This document shows positions 26,270-34,057 of a DNA stretch of 64,000 nucleotides, piece after piece. Below the pieces are notes generated by a model. The model saw only the letters and a list, made by a program, of their open reading frames with translations, had not been told where the DNA came from and did not search any database. The DNA lies in the NCBI GenBank assembly GCA_037130365.1, contig JBAXTE010000014.1, forward strand, positions 28,551 to 92,550, read 5' to 3'. How positions within the stretch are numbered: the first letter of the stretch is position 1; every line of letters starts with the position of its first letter. The position numbers and the translations under genes are program-made. This stretch comes from JBAXTE01 sp037130365. Lineage in GTDB: Bacteria; Bacteroidota; Bacteroidia; Bacteroidales; WCHB1-69.

Positions 26270-27070
26270 ATGAAATCAATGATTAAAAATAGTACGCTTA
26301 CCTTGCTTTTGTTTTTCCTTTTTTTTGGAGTAAATGCACAAATTCCACCACGTCCAAATCCTCCCAAATTAGTGAATGACTTTGCAAATCTCTTGTCACA
26401 AGAGGGTAGAAACTATTTAGAACGCAAACTGGTAAATTTTGATGACAGCACTTCCGTGCAAATTTGCATTGTTACTACTTTTTCATTAGGTGAATATGGA
26501 ATTGACCAATTTGCTGATGAGTTAGGAGCAAAATGGGGAGTTGGAGCCAAAGGTAAAGATAACGGAATTATAATTGTGGTTAAACCAAAATCTAAAGATG
26601 CTAAAGGTCAAGCCAGAATATCAGTAGGTTATGGACTTGAAGGTGTTATTCCTGATGCAACTGCTGGTCAAATTGTTGATTATGAAATGATTCCACAGTT
26701 CAATAATAATAAATATTTTGATGGTTTAGATAATGCAACAAATTCAATAATTAAATTTGCCTCAGGTGAATACAAGCCAGGGATGTATAAAAAGAAATTT
26801 GAGAAAAAATCTTCATGGCTTTATCTAATCCCTATTATTGTGATCATCATTATTATTTTGCTAATGAAAGCATCTTCTCGAAAAAGAGGAACAAATATTA
26901 GCAGTCGTGGCTCAAATGACAGTCTTTTCTGGATTCTAACTGCTCTGTTTATGGGCGGTGGTGGAAGAGGCGGTGGTGGCTTTGGCGGCGGTGGCGGATC
27001 TTCTGGAGGCGATTTTGGTGGCTTCGGCGGTGGCGATTTTGGTGGCGGCGGAGCTAGCGGTGATTGGTAA
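26270..27070 (+). CDS. TPM-domain membrane protein with glycine-rich tail (YgcG type)
   Basis: A protein of 266 residues. A signal peptide (ending GVNAQ, about residue 24) leads into a TPM domain: VNDFANLLSQEGRNYLERKL, then QICIVTTFSLGEYGIDQFADELGAKWGVGAKGKDNGIIIVV, and YGLEGVIPDATAGQI. A membrane helix (about 185-200, YLIPIIVIIIIILLM) is followed by a basic stretch and a tail of nearly pure Gly, Ser, Phe and Asp ending GASGDW. This is the YgcG layout: a TPM domain outside the membrane with a Gly-rich end. Translation may begin at either of two ATG codons three apart (26270 or 26279). A terminator closes the unit. Confidence 0.88.
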   Translation: MKSMIKNSTLTLLLFFLFFGVNAQIPPRPNPPKLVNDFANLLSQEGRNYLERKLVNFDDSTSVQICIVTTFSLGEYGIDQFADELGAKWGVGAKGKDNGIIIVVKPKSKDAKGQARISVGYGLEGVIPDATAGQIVDYEMIPQFNNNKYFDGLDNATNSIIKFASGEYKPGMYKKKFEKKSSWLYLIPIIVIIIIILLMKASSRKRGTNISSRGSNDSLFWILTALFMGGGGRGGGGFGGGGGSSGGDFGGFGGGDFGGGGASGDW

Positions 27071-27127
27071 ATCAATTAGATTTAATGCATACTATTCCTT
27101 GAAATAGATACCTACTTTTTACTTATT

Positions 27128-27164
27128 AAAAAAATGACATTTTGAATAAAAATGTCATTTTTTT
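27128..27164. terminator. Terminator of the lemA-TPM unit
   Basis: A perfect 15-bp inverted repeat, AAAAAAATGACATTT (27128-27142) and its complement (27150-27164), with a 7-base loop and T run. Confidence 0.85.
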
Positions 27165-27230
27165 GTTTTAGGCATGAACTAAAAGGAAAAAAGTGTGTTT
27201 AAACAAACGATTACAAAATGAAGCAAGCAA

Positions 27231-27455
27231 ATGAATAAACTGTTTAAACCATTTATTACTTTTTTTTATTTTTATGTCGATGGGTTCAAAAGTATGAAGT
27301 TAGGAAAAGTATTATGGGCTATAATCTTGATTAAATTATTTGTCATGTTTGTAGTGCTTAAAATGTTGTTTTTTCCAAATTATTTGAATACACGTTATGA
27401 CAATGACCAGGAAAAAGGGAATCATGTATTGGAGGAATTAACGAATCGTCGTTAA
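27231..27455 (+). CDS. DUF4492 small membrane protein, cytochrome bd accessory
   Basis: A protein of 74 residues with one clear hydrophobic helix (about 27-47, VLWAIILIKLFVMFVVLKMLFF) and an N-terminal aromatic, amphipathic part (FITFFYFYVDGFKSMKLGK). Length, sequence pattern and place match DUF4492, a family that stands just upstream of cydA in many Bacteroidota. The cydA gene follows after 41 bases. The position suggests a part in assembly or stability of cytochrome bd, which is inference from context alone. Confidence 0.82.
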   Translation: MNKLFKPFITFFYFYVDGFKSMKLGKVLWAIILIKLFVMFVVLKMLFFPNYLNTRYDNDQEKGNHVLEELTNRR

Positions 27456-27496
27456 TATCAAATTATAAATCTAATGTATAACTAAAACAAATTATT

Positions 27497-29047
27497 ATGC
27501 TGTTAAACATCGACCCTAGCTTAGTGGATTGGTCAAGAGGACAGTTTGCACTTACAGCCATGTATCATTGGTTGTTTGTTCCGCTTACTCTTGGACTTTC
27601 ATTTTTAATTGCTTTTACCGAAACGCTTTATGTGAAAACTGGAGACATAGAGTGGAAGCGGATTACGAAATTTTGGATGACACTTTTTGGAATTAATTTT
27701 GCCATTGGTGTTGCGACTGGAATTATTTTAGAATTTGAATTCGGAACTAATTGGTCCAATTATTCATGGTTTGTGGGTGATATCTTTGGTGCTCCGCTTG
27801 CCGTTGAAGGTATTCTAGCCTTTTTCCTTGAGTCAACTTTTATTGCCGTTATGTTTTTTGGATGGAATAAAGTAAGTAAACGTTTTCACTTAATTTCGAC
27901 ATGGTTAGTTGCTTTTGGTGCCAACCTTTCTGCGTTATGGATTTTAGTTGCGAATGGTTGGATGAGTTCACCCACAGGAACAGTCTTTAATCCTGATACT
28001 GCTCGAAATGAAATGATTAATTTTTGGGATGTTTTCTTATCCCCATTTGCTGTTCAAAAATTTTTACACACTATTTCATCGGGATTTATCACAGGGAGTA
28101 TGTTTGTGATAGGCGTTAGTGCTTGGTTATTGTTGAAAAATCGCCATATCATTTTTGCTAAACGAAGTATTGTTGTAGCTGCAGTCTTTGGAATAATTTC
28201 AACACTATTTACAATTTTCACAGGGGATAGCTCTGGAAATCAGGTAGCTCAAAAACAACCAATGAAATTAGCTGCAATGGAAAGTTTATATAAAGGAACT
28301 GAAAATGCTGGTTTAGTAACAATTGGTATGTTGTCATGCGATAAAAAAGTAAATGATGGGAAGGATCCTTTTGTTTTTAGACAAGAAATTCCTGGAGCAT
28401 TATCATTTCTGAGTTTCCGAAATTTTAATTCATTTGTCCCTGGCATTGAAGACTTAATAAACGGAAATCCTAAATACGGGATTATTCCGATGCAAGAGAA
28501 AATAGACAAAGGTGTATTAGCAATAAATGCTTTAGGAGTATATAAAAATGCTAAAAAAACGGGTGATTCTTTAACCGCTAATGCTGCTTCAGTCACACTA
28601 AAAGAGAATTGGAAATACTTTGGTTATGGTTATTTAACTTCCCCAGAACAATTAATTCCAAATGTGCCAATGACCTTTTATAGCTTTAGAATTATGGTTG
28701 GTTTAGGCTTTTTATTCTTATTTATTTTTGTGATTTCATTATGGTTGGTAATTAAAAAACCAATCGAAAAATATAAATGGTTTCTACGGTTATCTGTATT
28801 AGCAGTCCCACTAACTTATTTAGCCGGACAAGCCGGATGGATTGTTGCAGAAATGGGTCGTCAACCTTGGGTAGTTCAAGATTTATTGCCAGTATCAGCT
28901 GCGGTTTCTCGAATTGAAGTAGGAGCAGTTCAAACAACATTTGTTTTGTTTGCAGTAATTTTTACAGCCCTTCTAATCGCAGAACTTAGAATAATGTTTA
29001 AACAAATTAAAATTGGTCCAAAAACTAACGATGGAGGAAATGACTAA
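27497..29047 (+). CDS. cydA: Cytochrome bd ubiquinol oxidase subunit I
   Basis: The haem-bearing subunit of the high-affinity quinol:oxygen oxidoreductase in the inner membrane, 516 residues, close to the 520 of E. coli CydA. Conserved points: MYHWLFVPLTLG with the N-terminal haem histidine near residue 22, KFLHTISSGFITGS with the second histidine near 190, and GWIVAEMGRQPW (about 450), the CydA signature. A long quinol-binding loop (about 255-370) runs between helices and carries a Lys-rich, Bacteroidota-style sequence. It shares the overlap TAATG with cydB (stop and start share one base), which indicates translational coupling. Low-oxygen respiration or oxygen scavenging is the expected role. 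Confidence 0.96.
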   Translation: MLLNIDPSLVDWSRGQFALTAMYHWLFVPLTLGLSFLIAFTETLYVKTGDIEWKRITKFWMTLFGINFAIGVATGIILEFEFGTNWSNYSWFVGDIFGAPLAVEGILAFFLESTFIAVMFFGWNKVSKRFHLISTWLVAFGANLSALWILVANGWMSSPTGTVFNPDTARNEMINFWDVFLSPFAVQKFLHTISSGFITGSMFVIGVSAWLLLKNRHIIFAKRSIVVAAVFGIISTLFTIFTGDSSGNQVAQKQPMKLAAMESLYKGTENAGLVTIGMLSCDKKVNDGKDPFVFRQEIPGALSFLSFRNFNSFVPGIEDLINGNPKYGIIPMQEKIDKGVLAINALGVYKNAKKTGDSLTANAASVTLKENWKYFGYGYLTSPEQLIPNVPMTFYSFRIMVGLGFLFLFIFVISLWLVIKKPIEKYKWFLRLSVLAVPLTYLAGQAGWIVAEMGRQPWVVQDLLPVSAAVSRIEVGAVQTTFVLFAVIFTALLIAELRIMFKQIKIGPKTNDGGND

Positions 29048-30204
29048 TGTTTGAGACTTTTTCATATATCACATTGCAACAATATTGGTGGATAATAGTA
29101 ACCTTATTGGGTGCGCTAATGGTTTTTCTTTTCTTTGTTCAAGGGGGACAAACATTTATAACTATTATTGGTAAAAATCAAATAGAAAAATCAATAATTG
29201 CAAACTCTGTAGGTCGTAAATGGGAATTTACTTTTACAACCTTAGTGACCTTTGGTGGTGCTTTTTTTGCCTCATTTCCTCTTTTTTACTCTACAAGTTT
29301 TGGTGGTGCCTATTGGGTATGGATGGCTATTTTGTTTAGCTTTATCATTCAAGCAGTTTCATACGAATATCGCTCAAAACCAAATAATTTCTTAGGACAA
29401 AAAACATTCGATATTTTCTTATTAATTAATGGACTTTTAGGACCATTATTGCTAGGAACTGCTGTTGGTACATTTTTTACTGGCTCCGCATTTTCTGTAA
29501 ATAAAGCAAATATTGCTCAAATTTCTGGGAATCTAACAATTTCATCTTGGGAGCATCCTGCTCACGGATTAGAAGCTGTTTTGAATCTTCAAAATGTACT
29601 TCTAGGATTAGCAATTATGTTTTTAGCTCGAGTACTTGGATTACTATATTTTATGAATAATATTGATCATAAAGCAATTCTAGAACGTTCTAAAAAACAA
29701 CTCATTTATAACGCAATTCCATTCTTGATTTTCTTCCTATCGTTTTTGTTTTGGACATTATTTAGCGATGGTTTTGCCGTTAATCCTGACACAAAGATGA
29801 TTGTTATGGAGCCATTCAAATATTTGAATAACTTTTTAGCGATGCCAATTCTTTTAATCTTATTTTTATTAGGAGTGGTTGCAGTTCTTTGGGGAATTGG
29901 AATTTCAATTTTTAAAACAACATCAAAAGGAATATGGTTTGCTGGTCTTGGGACTGTGCTTACTGTTTGGTCGTTATTGATGAGTGTCGGTTTTAATAAT
30001 ACCGCTTATTATCCTTCTACGTTTGATTTACAAAGTTCATTAACGATTTTTAATAGCTCATCTAGTCAGTACACGCTTACGGTAATGAGCTATGTGTCTC
30101 TTTTTGTTCCTTTCGTGCTTGGGTATATCTGGTATGCTTGGAAATCAATAAATAACAAAAAAGTCGATAGCGACGAAATGAAAACAGAATCTCATCTTTA
30201 TTAA
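29047..30204 (+). CDS. cydB: Cytochrome bd ubiquinol oxidase subunit II
   Basis: A membrane protein of 385 residues with about eight helices, the partner that stabilises the haems of CydA. It begins YITLQQYWWIIVTLLGALMVFLFFVQGGQTF, matching the CydB N-terminus, and has WEHPAHGLEAV in the central part, which is common in Bacteroidota CydB. The start overlaps the cydA stop codon by one base. Only 14 bases after its stop lies a short membrane ORF (30219) with a strong ribosome site, probably the small third subunit. Confidence 0.94.
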   Translation: MFETFSYITLQQYWWIIVTLLGALMVFLFFVQGGQTFITIIGKNQIEKSIIANSVGRKWEFTFTTLVTFGGAFFASFPLFYSTSFGGAYWVWMAILFSFIIQAVSYEYRSKPNNFLGQKTFDIFLLINGLLGPLLLGTAVGTFFTGSAFSVNKANIAQISGNLTISSWEHPAHGLEAVLNLQNVLLGLAIMFLARVLGLLYFMNNIDHKAILERSKKQLIYNAIPFLIFFLSFLFWTLFSDGFAVNPDTKMIVMEPFKYLNNFLAMPILLILFLLGVVAVLWGIGISIFKTTSKGIWFAGLGTVLTVWSLLMSVGFNNTAYYPSTFDLQSSLTIFNSSSSQYTLTVMSYVSLFVPFVLGYIWYAWKSINNKKVDSDEMKTESHLY

Positions 30205-30218
30205 CGAAAGGAGTTTAT

Positions 30219-30338
30219 ATGAATGTTTATTTAGTACAAATATTATGGTTACTCTGTTGGCCAGCACTCGCAATAGTGAGTTATCAGATTTCAAAAATAA
30301 TGGTGAAAAGATTCGAAAAATCACCATATAGCAAATAA
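30219..30338 (+). CDS. Probable small CydX-like subunit of cytochrome bd
   Basis: A 39-codon ORF preceded by GAAAGGAG, an unusually strong Shine-Dalgarno sequence for this window, 6 bases before the ATG. The product begins MNVYLVQILWLLCWPALAIV and continues as one hydrophobic helix (about 4-22), then a basic, soluble end (KIMVKRFEKSPYSK). Size, single helix and position right after cydB fit the CydX/CydH-type subunits of bd oxidases. Sequence similarity to E. coli CydX is not obvious, so the assignment rests on context, translation signal and topology. A terminator follows 8 bases after the stop, which places the ORF inside the operon. Confidence 0.68.
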   Translation: MNVYLVQILWLLCWPALAIVSYQISKIMVKRFEKSPYSK

Positions 30339-30345
30339 AACTTGT

Positions 30346-30380
30346 TTAAAAAGGAGTCGTTTTTTTCGACTCCTTTTTAA
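30346..30380. terminator. Terminator of the cytochrome bd operon
   Basis: A perfect 14-bp stem, TTAAAAAGGAGTCG (30346-30359) and its complement (30367-30380), with a 7-base T loop. The T/A-rich outer ends let it work on both strands. Confidence 0.85.
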
Positions 30381-30434
30381 TTTAATGGCTTTTTATCCGA
30401 AGATTTGTTGATTTCTGTTTGGTCTTTAATAATT

Positions 30435-31703
30435 CTAATAGTCGTATTTATTTCCCCAAAGTTTTTTTAAATAATTTCGGAGTTCAATTTCTCTGCTGTT
30501 ATTGCCAGGTTTAAAAAATGTCTTTCCTACAATTTTATCTGGAAGAAATTCCAACTGGGTGAAATTATTTTCAAAATCGTGAGCATATTTATACTCTTTT
30601 CCATAGCCAATATTTTTCATAAACTTTGTAGGGGCATTTCTTAAGTGAAGTGGAACTGGTAAATCTCCAGTTTTATCAAGAAAGCCTAATGCTTCATCTA
30701 TAGCCAGATATGTTGAATTACTTTTAGGGGAAGTAGCTAAATATACCGCAGTTTGAGATAATATAATCCGACCTTCTGGCATTCCAATAACATTAATAGC
30801 TTGAAAACAATTGTTTGCCAACAAAAGTGCATTTGGATTCGCATTTCCAATATCCTCACTTGCTAAAATAACCATTCTACGGGCAATAAATTTGGGGTCT
30901 TCACCAGCCTTTATCATCCGCGCCAGCCAATATACGGCTGCATTTGGATCGCTACCCCGCATAGATTTGATAAATGCAGAGATAATGTCGTAGTGCATTT
31001 CTCCAGATTTGTCGTAAATAGCTAAATTCTGTTGTATAGTATCGAGTACTAATTTATTTGTAATTTTTACTGATTTCTTGTTCTTGCAATTGCTTTCAAT
31101 CGTGATTTGAAATGCATTTAATAATTTTCTAGCATCACCTCCAGAAATTCTATAAAGTGCTTCAACTTCAGCGAGTTCTATTTTGATATTTAGTTCAAGT
31201 TCAACAATAGAAATGGCTTGAGCTAATATTTTTTGTAAATGATTTTCTGTGAGTGATTTTAAAATATAAACTTGACACCGAGAAAGGAGTGGAGCAATAA
31301 CTTCAAATGAGGGGTTTTCGGTAGTTGCACCAATTAATGTGATAACTCCCCGTTCTACAGCACCTAATAAAGAATCTTGCTGTGCTTTGTTAAAGCGATG
31401 AATTTCATCAATAAATAAGATGGGAGAAATTACTTCATTACTAGCTTTCTCAATGATTTCTCTTACTTCTTTTACACCGGAACTAATTGCACTCAGGGTA
31501 TAAAATGAACAATTTAATTGGTTCGCAATTATATTTGCTAAAGTCGTTTTACCAACACCGGGAGGTCCCCAGAGAATCATTGATGGGATGTTTCCGCGTT
31601 CAATAGATTTTTGTAAAACAGCTCCTTTGCCAATTAAATGTTCTTGCCCAACATAATCTGATAATGATTTTGGGCGCATAAGTTCTGCTAATGGTTTGTT
31701 CAC
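30435..31703 (-). CDS. rarA: Replication-associated recombination protein A (RarA/MgsA)
   Basis: A clamp-loader-like AAA+ ATPase of 422 residues from the GTG at 31703, acting at stalled replication forks. The start gives VNKPLAELMRPKSLSDYVGQEH (first residue Met), as in Bacteroidota homologues that begin MNKPLAERLRPK. The 19 codons open to the left are hydrophobic and basic, unlike the family, and contain the likely promoter. Walker A GPPGVGKTT (about 45-53), Walker B ILFIDEIHRF (about 98-107), the sensor segment GATTENPSF (about 127) and the arginine-finger region LSRCQ are present. The C-terminal tetramerisation domain includes MRGSDPNAAVYWLARM and ASEDIGNANP, both family marks. Confidence 0.94.
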   Translation of the reverse strand: MNKPLAELMRPKSLSDYVGQEHLIGKGAVLQKSIERGNIPSMILWGPPGVGKTTLANIIANQLNCSFYTLSAISSGVKEVREIIEKASNEVISPILFIDEIHRFNKAQQDSLLGAVERGVITLIGATTENPSFEVIAPLLSRCQVYILKSLTENHLQKILAQAISIVELELNIKIELAEVEALYRISGGDARKLLNAFQITIESNCKNKKSVKITNKLVLDTIQQNLAIYDKSGEMHYDIISAFIKSMRGSDPNAAVYWLARMIKAGEDPKFIARRMVILASEDIGNANPNALLLANNCFQAINVIGMPEGRIILSQTAVYLATSPKSNSTYLAIDEALGFLDKTGDLPVPLHLRNAPTKFMKNIGYGKEYKYAHDFENNFTQLEFLPDKIVGKTFFKPGNNSREIELRNYLKKLWGNKYDY

Positions 31704-31717
31704 AGTAATTTTTTTTA

Positions 31718-31725
31718 CGAAAATA
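31718..31725 (-). promoter_or_regulatory. Possible -7 element of the rarA promoter
   Basis: TATTTTCG on the minus strand is one base from TAnnTTTG, 15 bases before the GTG. It resembles the variant TATCTTCG in front of lemA. Confidence 0.3.
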
Positions 31726-31796
31726 CATTTTTTTATCTTGTGAAATACGTTTATCGCCAATACTCATTTCAAAATAGGACGAATGTGCTATCTTGT

Positions 31797-32003
31797 GCTT
31801 CCAAGAAAACTCACTATTTCCGAGTATTTGTTAGAAAATGCCAGATGTTAGGCGTTTTTACAGCATTGAAAACCAAGGTTCCGATAGCTATCGGAATTAC
31901 ATTAGTAAATGACTGTTTTCAACGCAAAAATAACCCTGCCCGCTGCAATAAGTTGGTTGCATCGGCAGGCGGGGAAACAGATGGCGTATTCTGGCAAATA
32001 CTA
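31797..32003 (+). repeat. Dispersed structured repeat, copy 1, with a nested GC-rich hairpin
   Basis: This stretch matches 39597-39766 in the same orientation: both share AGAAAACTC, ATGTTAGGCGTTTTTA, ATTGAAAACCAAGG, AAATGACTGTTTTCAA and TTCTGG. The core is a perfect 18-base palindrome, TTCCGATAGCTATCGGAA (31879-31896), inside an outer stem of ATTGAAAAC and GTTTTCAA. Copy 1 has about 42 extra bases (about 31931-31972) forming an imperfect GC-rich hairpin (CCTGCC ... TGCAA / TTGCA ... GGCAGG), absent from copy 2. Weak similarity continues left to about 31755. The right end reaches the stop codon of the gene at 32001. No protein is encoded. Confidence 0.8.
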
Positions 32004-33062
32004 TCTGAAATAAAATTCTCCAGGAATAATTCCTGCTCTAAACGTGGTTAGGAGAGTTCCATTACTTTTATAGCGATATACAACTCCTTTTTGAACGTAA
32101 TCAATGGCGTCTGAAACATAAATTTCATTGGTTTCGGGATCAATTCCTAATCCGTAATAATTTACCCCAGTTTGGGCAATAAATGAATTAGTTGGGAGCG
32201 AAATATCCTCAATTGACATACGATAGACTCCATTATTAATCCAATATAAAGTGTCGTTAGTAGAATTAATTTTCAGTCGCCAAGGATTTATTGCACTAGA
32301 AGCAAAATGAAAACTTTTTTCAATACCATTTGTGATAGGATCAATTTGATATAATCCGCCAGTAGCATTTGAATTGCCACCACAAAGAACCCATAAATTG
32401 CCATGCTTATCTTCTACAACCGAATTTCCACCAAAACTGATTGGAATGCTGTCGGATATTTGATCATTTAATGGATTAATCACAAACAATTTATCGCTGG
32501 ATTGATTTGTTACAAAAACTTTTCCCATAATCATTTTGAGTTCTTCAGTCCAACCAATGCAGGAGATATAATTCGAAATGATATTTGTATTTAAGTCAAT
32601 AATTGCAATTCGATTATCATAAATATCTGTTACGTAAGCTTTTGAGTTGTTTATTGGTAAAAAATAACGTGGGGAGTTAAACCCATTTATGGTTGCAATC
32701 CATTGAAATGTGGTTAAATTTACAACCTCAATTTTGTGAGAATTATTTACCACAATATATGCCTTTCCGTTGTAAATACACATCGATTGACAAACATCAC
32801 CTAAACTACGGTTGTTATTTGCTTTATACAAATCTTCGGTGCATTGATTTTGTGTAGGATTATAATAACTTACTGATGCATTGCCAAATTGGAAGTTGCC
32901 TTCATTACAAATGTATACTGATCTAGAAGTAGTTACAATTGGGTTTTCTGCTTTCTCATCGGGTTTATCACTTTTACACGAACTAAAAATTTGAGCTATT
33001 AGGAATATTGAGATTCCAATTATAATTTTTGATTTGTTCGTATTGTAAAATTTTGGATTCAT
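32001..33062 (-). CDS. YncE/BtuG-like beta-propeller lipoprotein
   Basis: A protein of 353 residues with a lipoprotein signal ending IFSSCKSDK (lipobox cysteine near 29), so it is lipid-anchored, probably on the outer membrane surface. The mature chain consists of propeller-type repeats: VYICNEGNFQFGNASVSYYNP, KAYIVVNNSHKIEVVNLTTFQWIATI, KAYVTDIYDNRIAIIDLNTN, KVFVTNQSSDKLFVINPLNDQ and EIYVSDAIDYVQKGVVYRY. This is the DUF5074/YncE pattern. In gut Bacteroides a propeller lipoprotein, BtuG, sits on the receptor BtuB and captures vitamin B12; this gene is the last in an operon with a BtuB-like receptor under a cobalamin riboswitch. A BtuG-like role is therefore likely, although orthology is unproven. 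The stop codon lies at the end of repeat copy 1. Confidence 0.82.
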   Translation of the reverse strand: MNPKFYNTNKSKIIIGISIFLIAQIFSSCKSDKPDEKAENPIVTTSRSVYICNEGNFQFGNASVSYYNPTQNQCTEDLYKANNNRSLGDVCQSMCIYNGKAYIVVNNSHKIEVVNLTTFQWIATINGFNSPRYFLPINNSKAYVTDIYDNRIAIIDLNTNIISNYISCIGWTEELKMIMGKVFVTNQSSDKLFVINPLNDQISDSIPISFGGNSVVEDKHGNLWVLCGGNSNATGGLYQIDPITNGIEKSFHFASSAINPWRLKINSTNDTLYWINNGVYRMSIEDISLPTNSFIAQTGVNYYGLGIDPETNEIYVSDAIDYVQKGVVYRYKSNGTLLTTFRAGIIPGEFYFR

Positions 33063-33076
33063 CTGTTTGTATGGAT

Positions 33077-34057
33077 TTATCGAGCTATTATAAATTTTTG
33101 AACTGAACGTTGTAGATTTGATTCAATTATTATTATATAAATTCCATTCGAAAAGTCTTGTAAATCAATGGATTCTATAGGTTTGTTTGAAGTTGATTGA
33201 TAGATTATCTGTCCCAAATTGTTTTGAATAGTAAGTTTTAACGGTTGTATTGATGAATTTCTAATCATCAATTTATCTTTCGCTGGATTTGGGTAAACAC
33301 TAAAAATATCAAAATTGTCATACTTTTCTACATTAGCTGGAACTTGGTGAATCACTCCAACGGCATCTAAATCAAAACCACTCGATGGAAATGGGGTAGG
33401 CCAGGGGTCATTAACTTTTTCCCCTTGATTATCTAACGATGTATATTGAGATTGAATACAACCAACAACATCAATAATTTTCACGTGAGTTATTGCATCG
33501 ACGTTCAATTGAGGGATATTTTTCAGTTCTTCCAAATCAAATGGAGTTCCGTAACCGCTGCGGTATTTCCCAGCAAAATTGTTGATTTTCGTGGCATCAA
33601 GTTCGCCAAATCCATCTACTTGTAAGGTGTCTTGAGTGTTTGAAATGGCTGGAAATCTATAATAGTTGATTCCATCAGAACTTACTTCTACAAAAGCTAG
33701 TTCAAGAAATAAATCATTGAAAGAGTTTTCAAAAACTGCAAAATCCCAGCCCTCACCATTCTTTATTGGACGGCTAAAAGTAAGAATTGCAACTCCGCCA
33801 TCTCCCAAACTAACCACTCCATTAATTCCTGCTTTTTCTGTTGCAAAAGTGGGATCACCAACAGAAGTATATCCCAGCGATGGATTTGAAATATCCTGAA
33901 ATCCTCTCGTGATTGTGCACCCAGTTGCCCATTCTACAAAAATATTGCTGTCGGCGGATATTGCAGATGTGCCAATTTGACCAACGGATGGAGCAAATTG
34001 AGCTACTGAAAACAGTGGCATAAGAAAAAAAGCAAATATTGGTACCAGTTTTTTCAT
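33077..34057 (-). CDS. T9SS-sorted cell-surface protein of the B12 operon
   Basis: A protein of 326 residues with a signal peptide (ending FSVAQ, about 19). The body includes EWATGCTITRGFQDISNP, VSLGDGGVAILTFSRPI, GWDFAVFENSF and FVEVSSDGINYYRFP, a galactose-binding-like jelly roll seen in 'cell surface protein' families found next to Bacteroidota TonB receptors. The C-terminal 75 residues (FSVYPNPAKDKLMI ... DLQDFSNGIYIIII ... KFIIAR) are a T9SS type A sorting domain. Its start shares one base with the stop of the preceding DUF4465 gene region, and the propeller lipoprotein gene follows after 14 bases. A surface helper in cobalamin capture is inferred from operon and riboswitch only. Confidence 0.82.
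   Translation of the reverse strand: MKKLVPIFAFFLMPLFSVAQFAPSVGQIGTSAISADSNIFVEWATGCTITRGFQDISNPSLGYTSVGDPTFATEKAGINGVVSLGDGGVAILTFSRPIKNGEGWDFAVFENSFNDLFLELAFVEVSSDGINYYRFPAISNTQDTLQVDGFGELDATKINNFAGKYRSGYGTPFDLEELKNIPQLNVDAITHVKIIDVVGCIQSQYTSLDNQGEKVNDPWPTPFPSSGFDLDAVGVIHQVPANVEKYDNFDIFSVYPNPAKDKLMIRNSSIQPLKLTIQNNLGQIIYQSTSNKPIESIDLQDFSNGIYIIIIESNLQRSVQKFIIAR

Noticed and set aside
26821..27075. Open frame on the minus strand coding for a proline-rich peptide
   Set aside because: It is the mirror of the glycine-rich tail of the TPM-domain gene on the plus strand; GGC/GGT runs give proline on the other strand.
31740..32051. Open frame of 103 codons on the plus strand
   Set aside because: It crosses repeat copy 1 and runs into the antisense of a real gene; the product has no family features.
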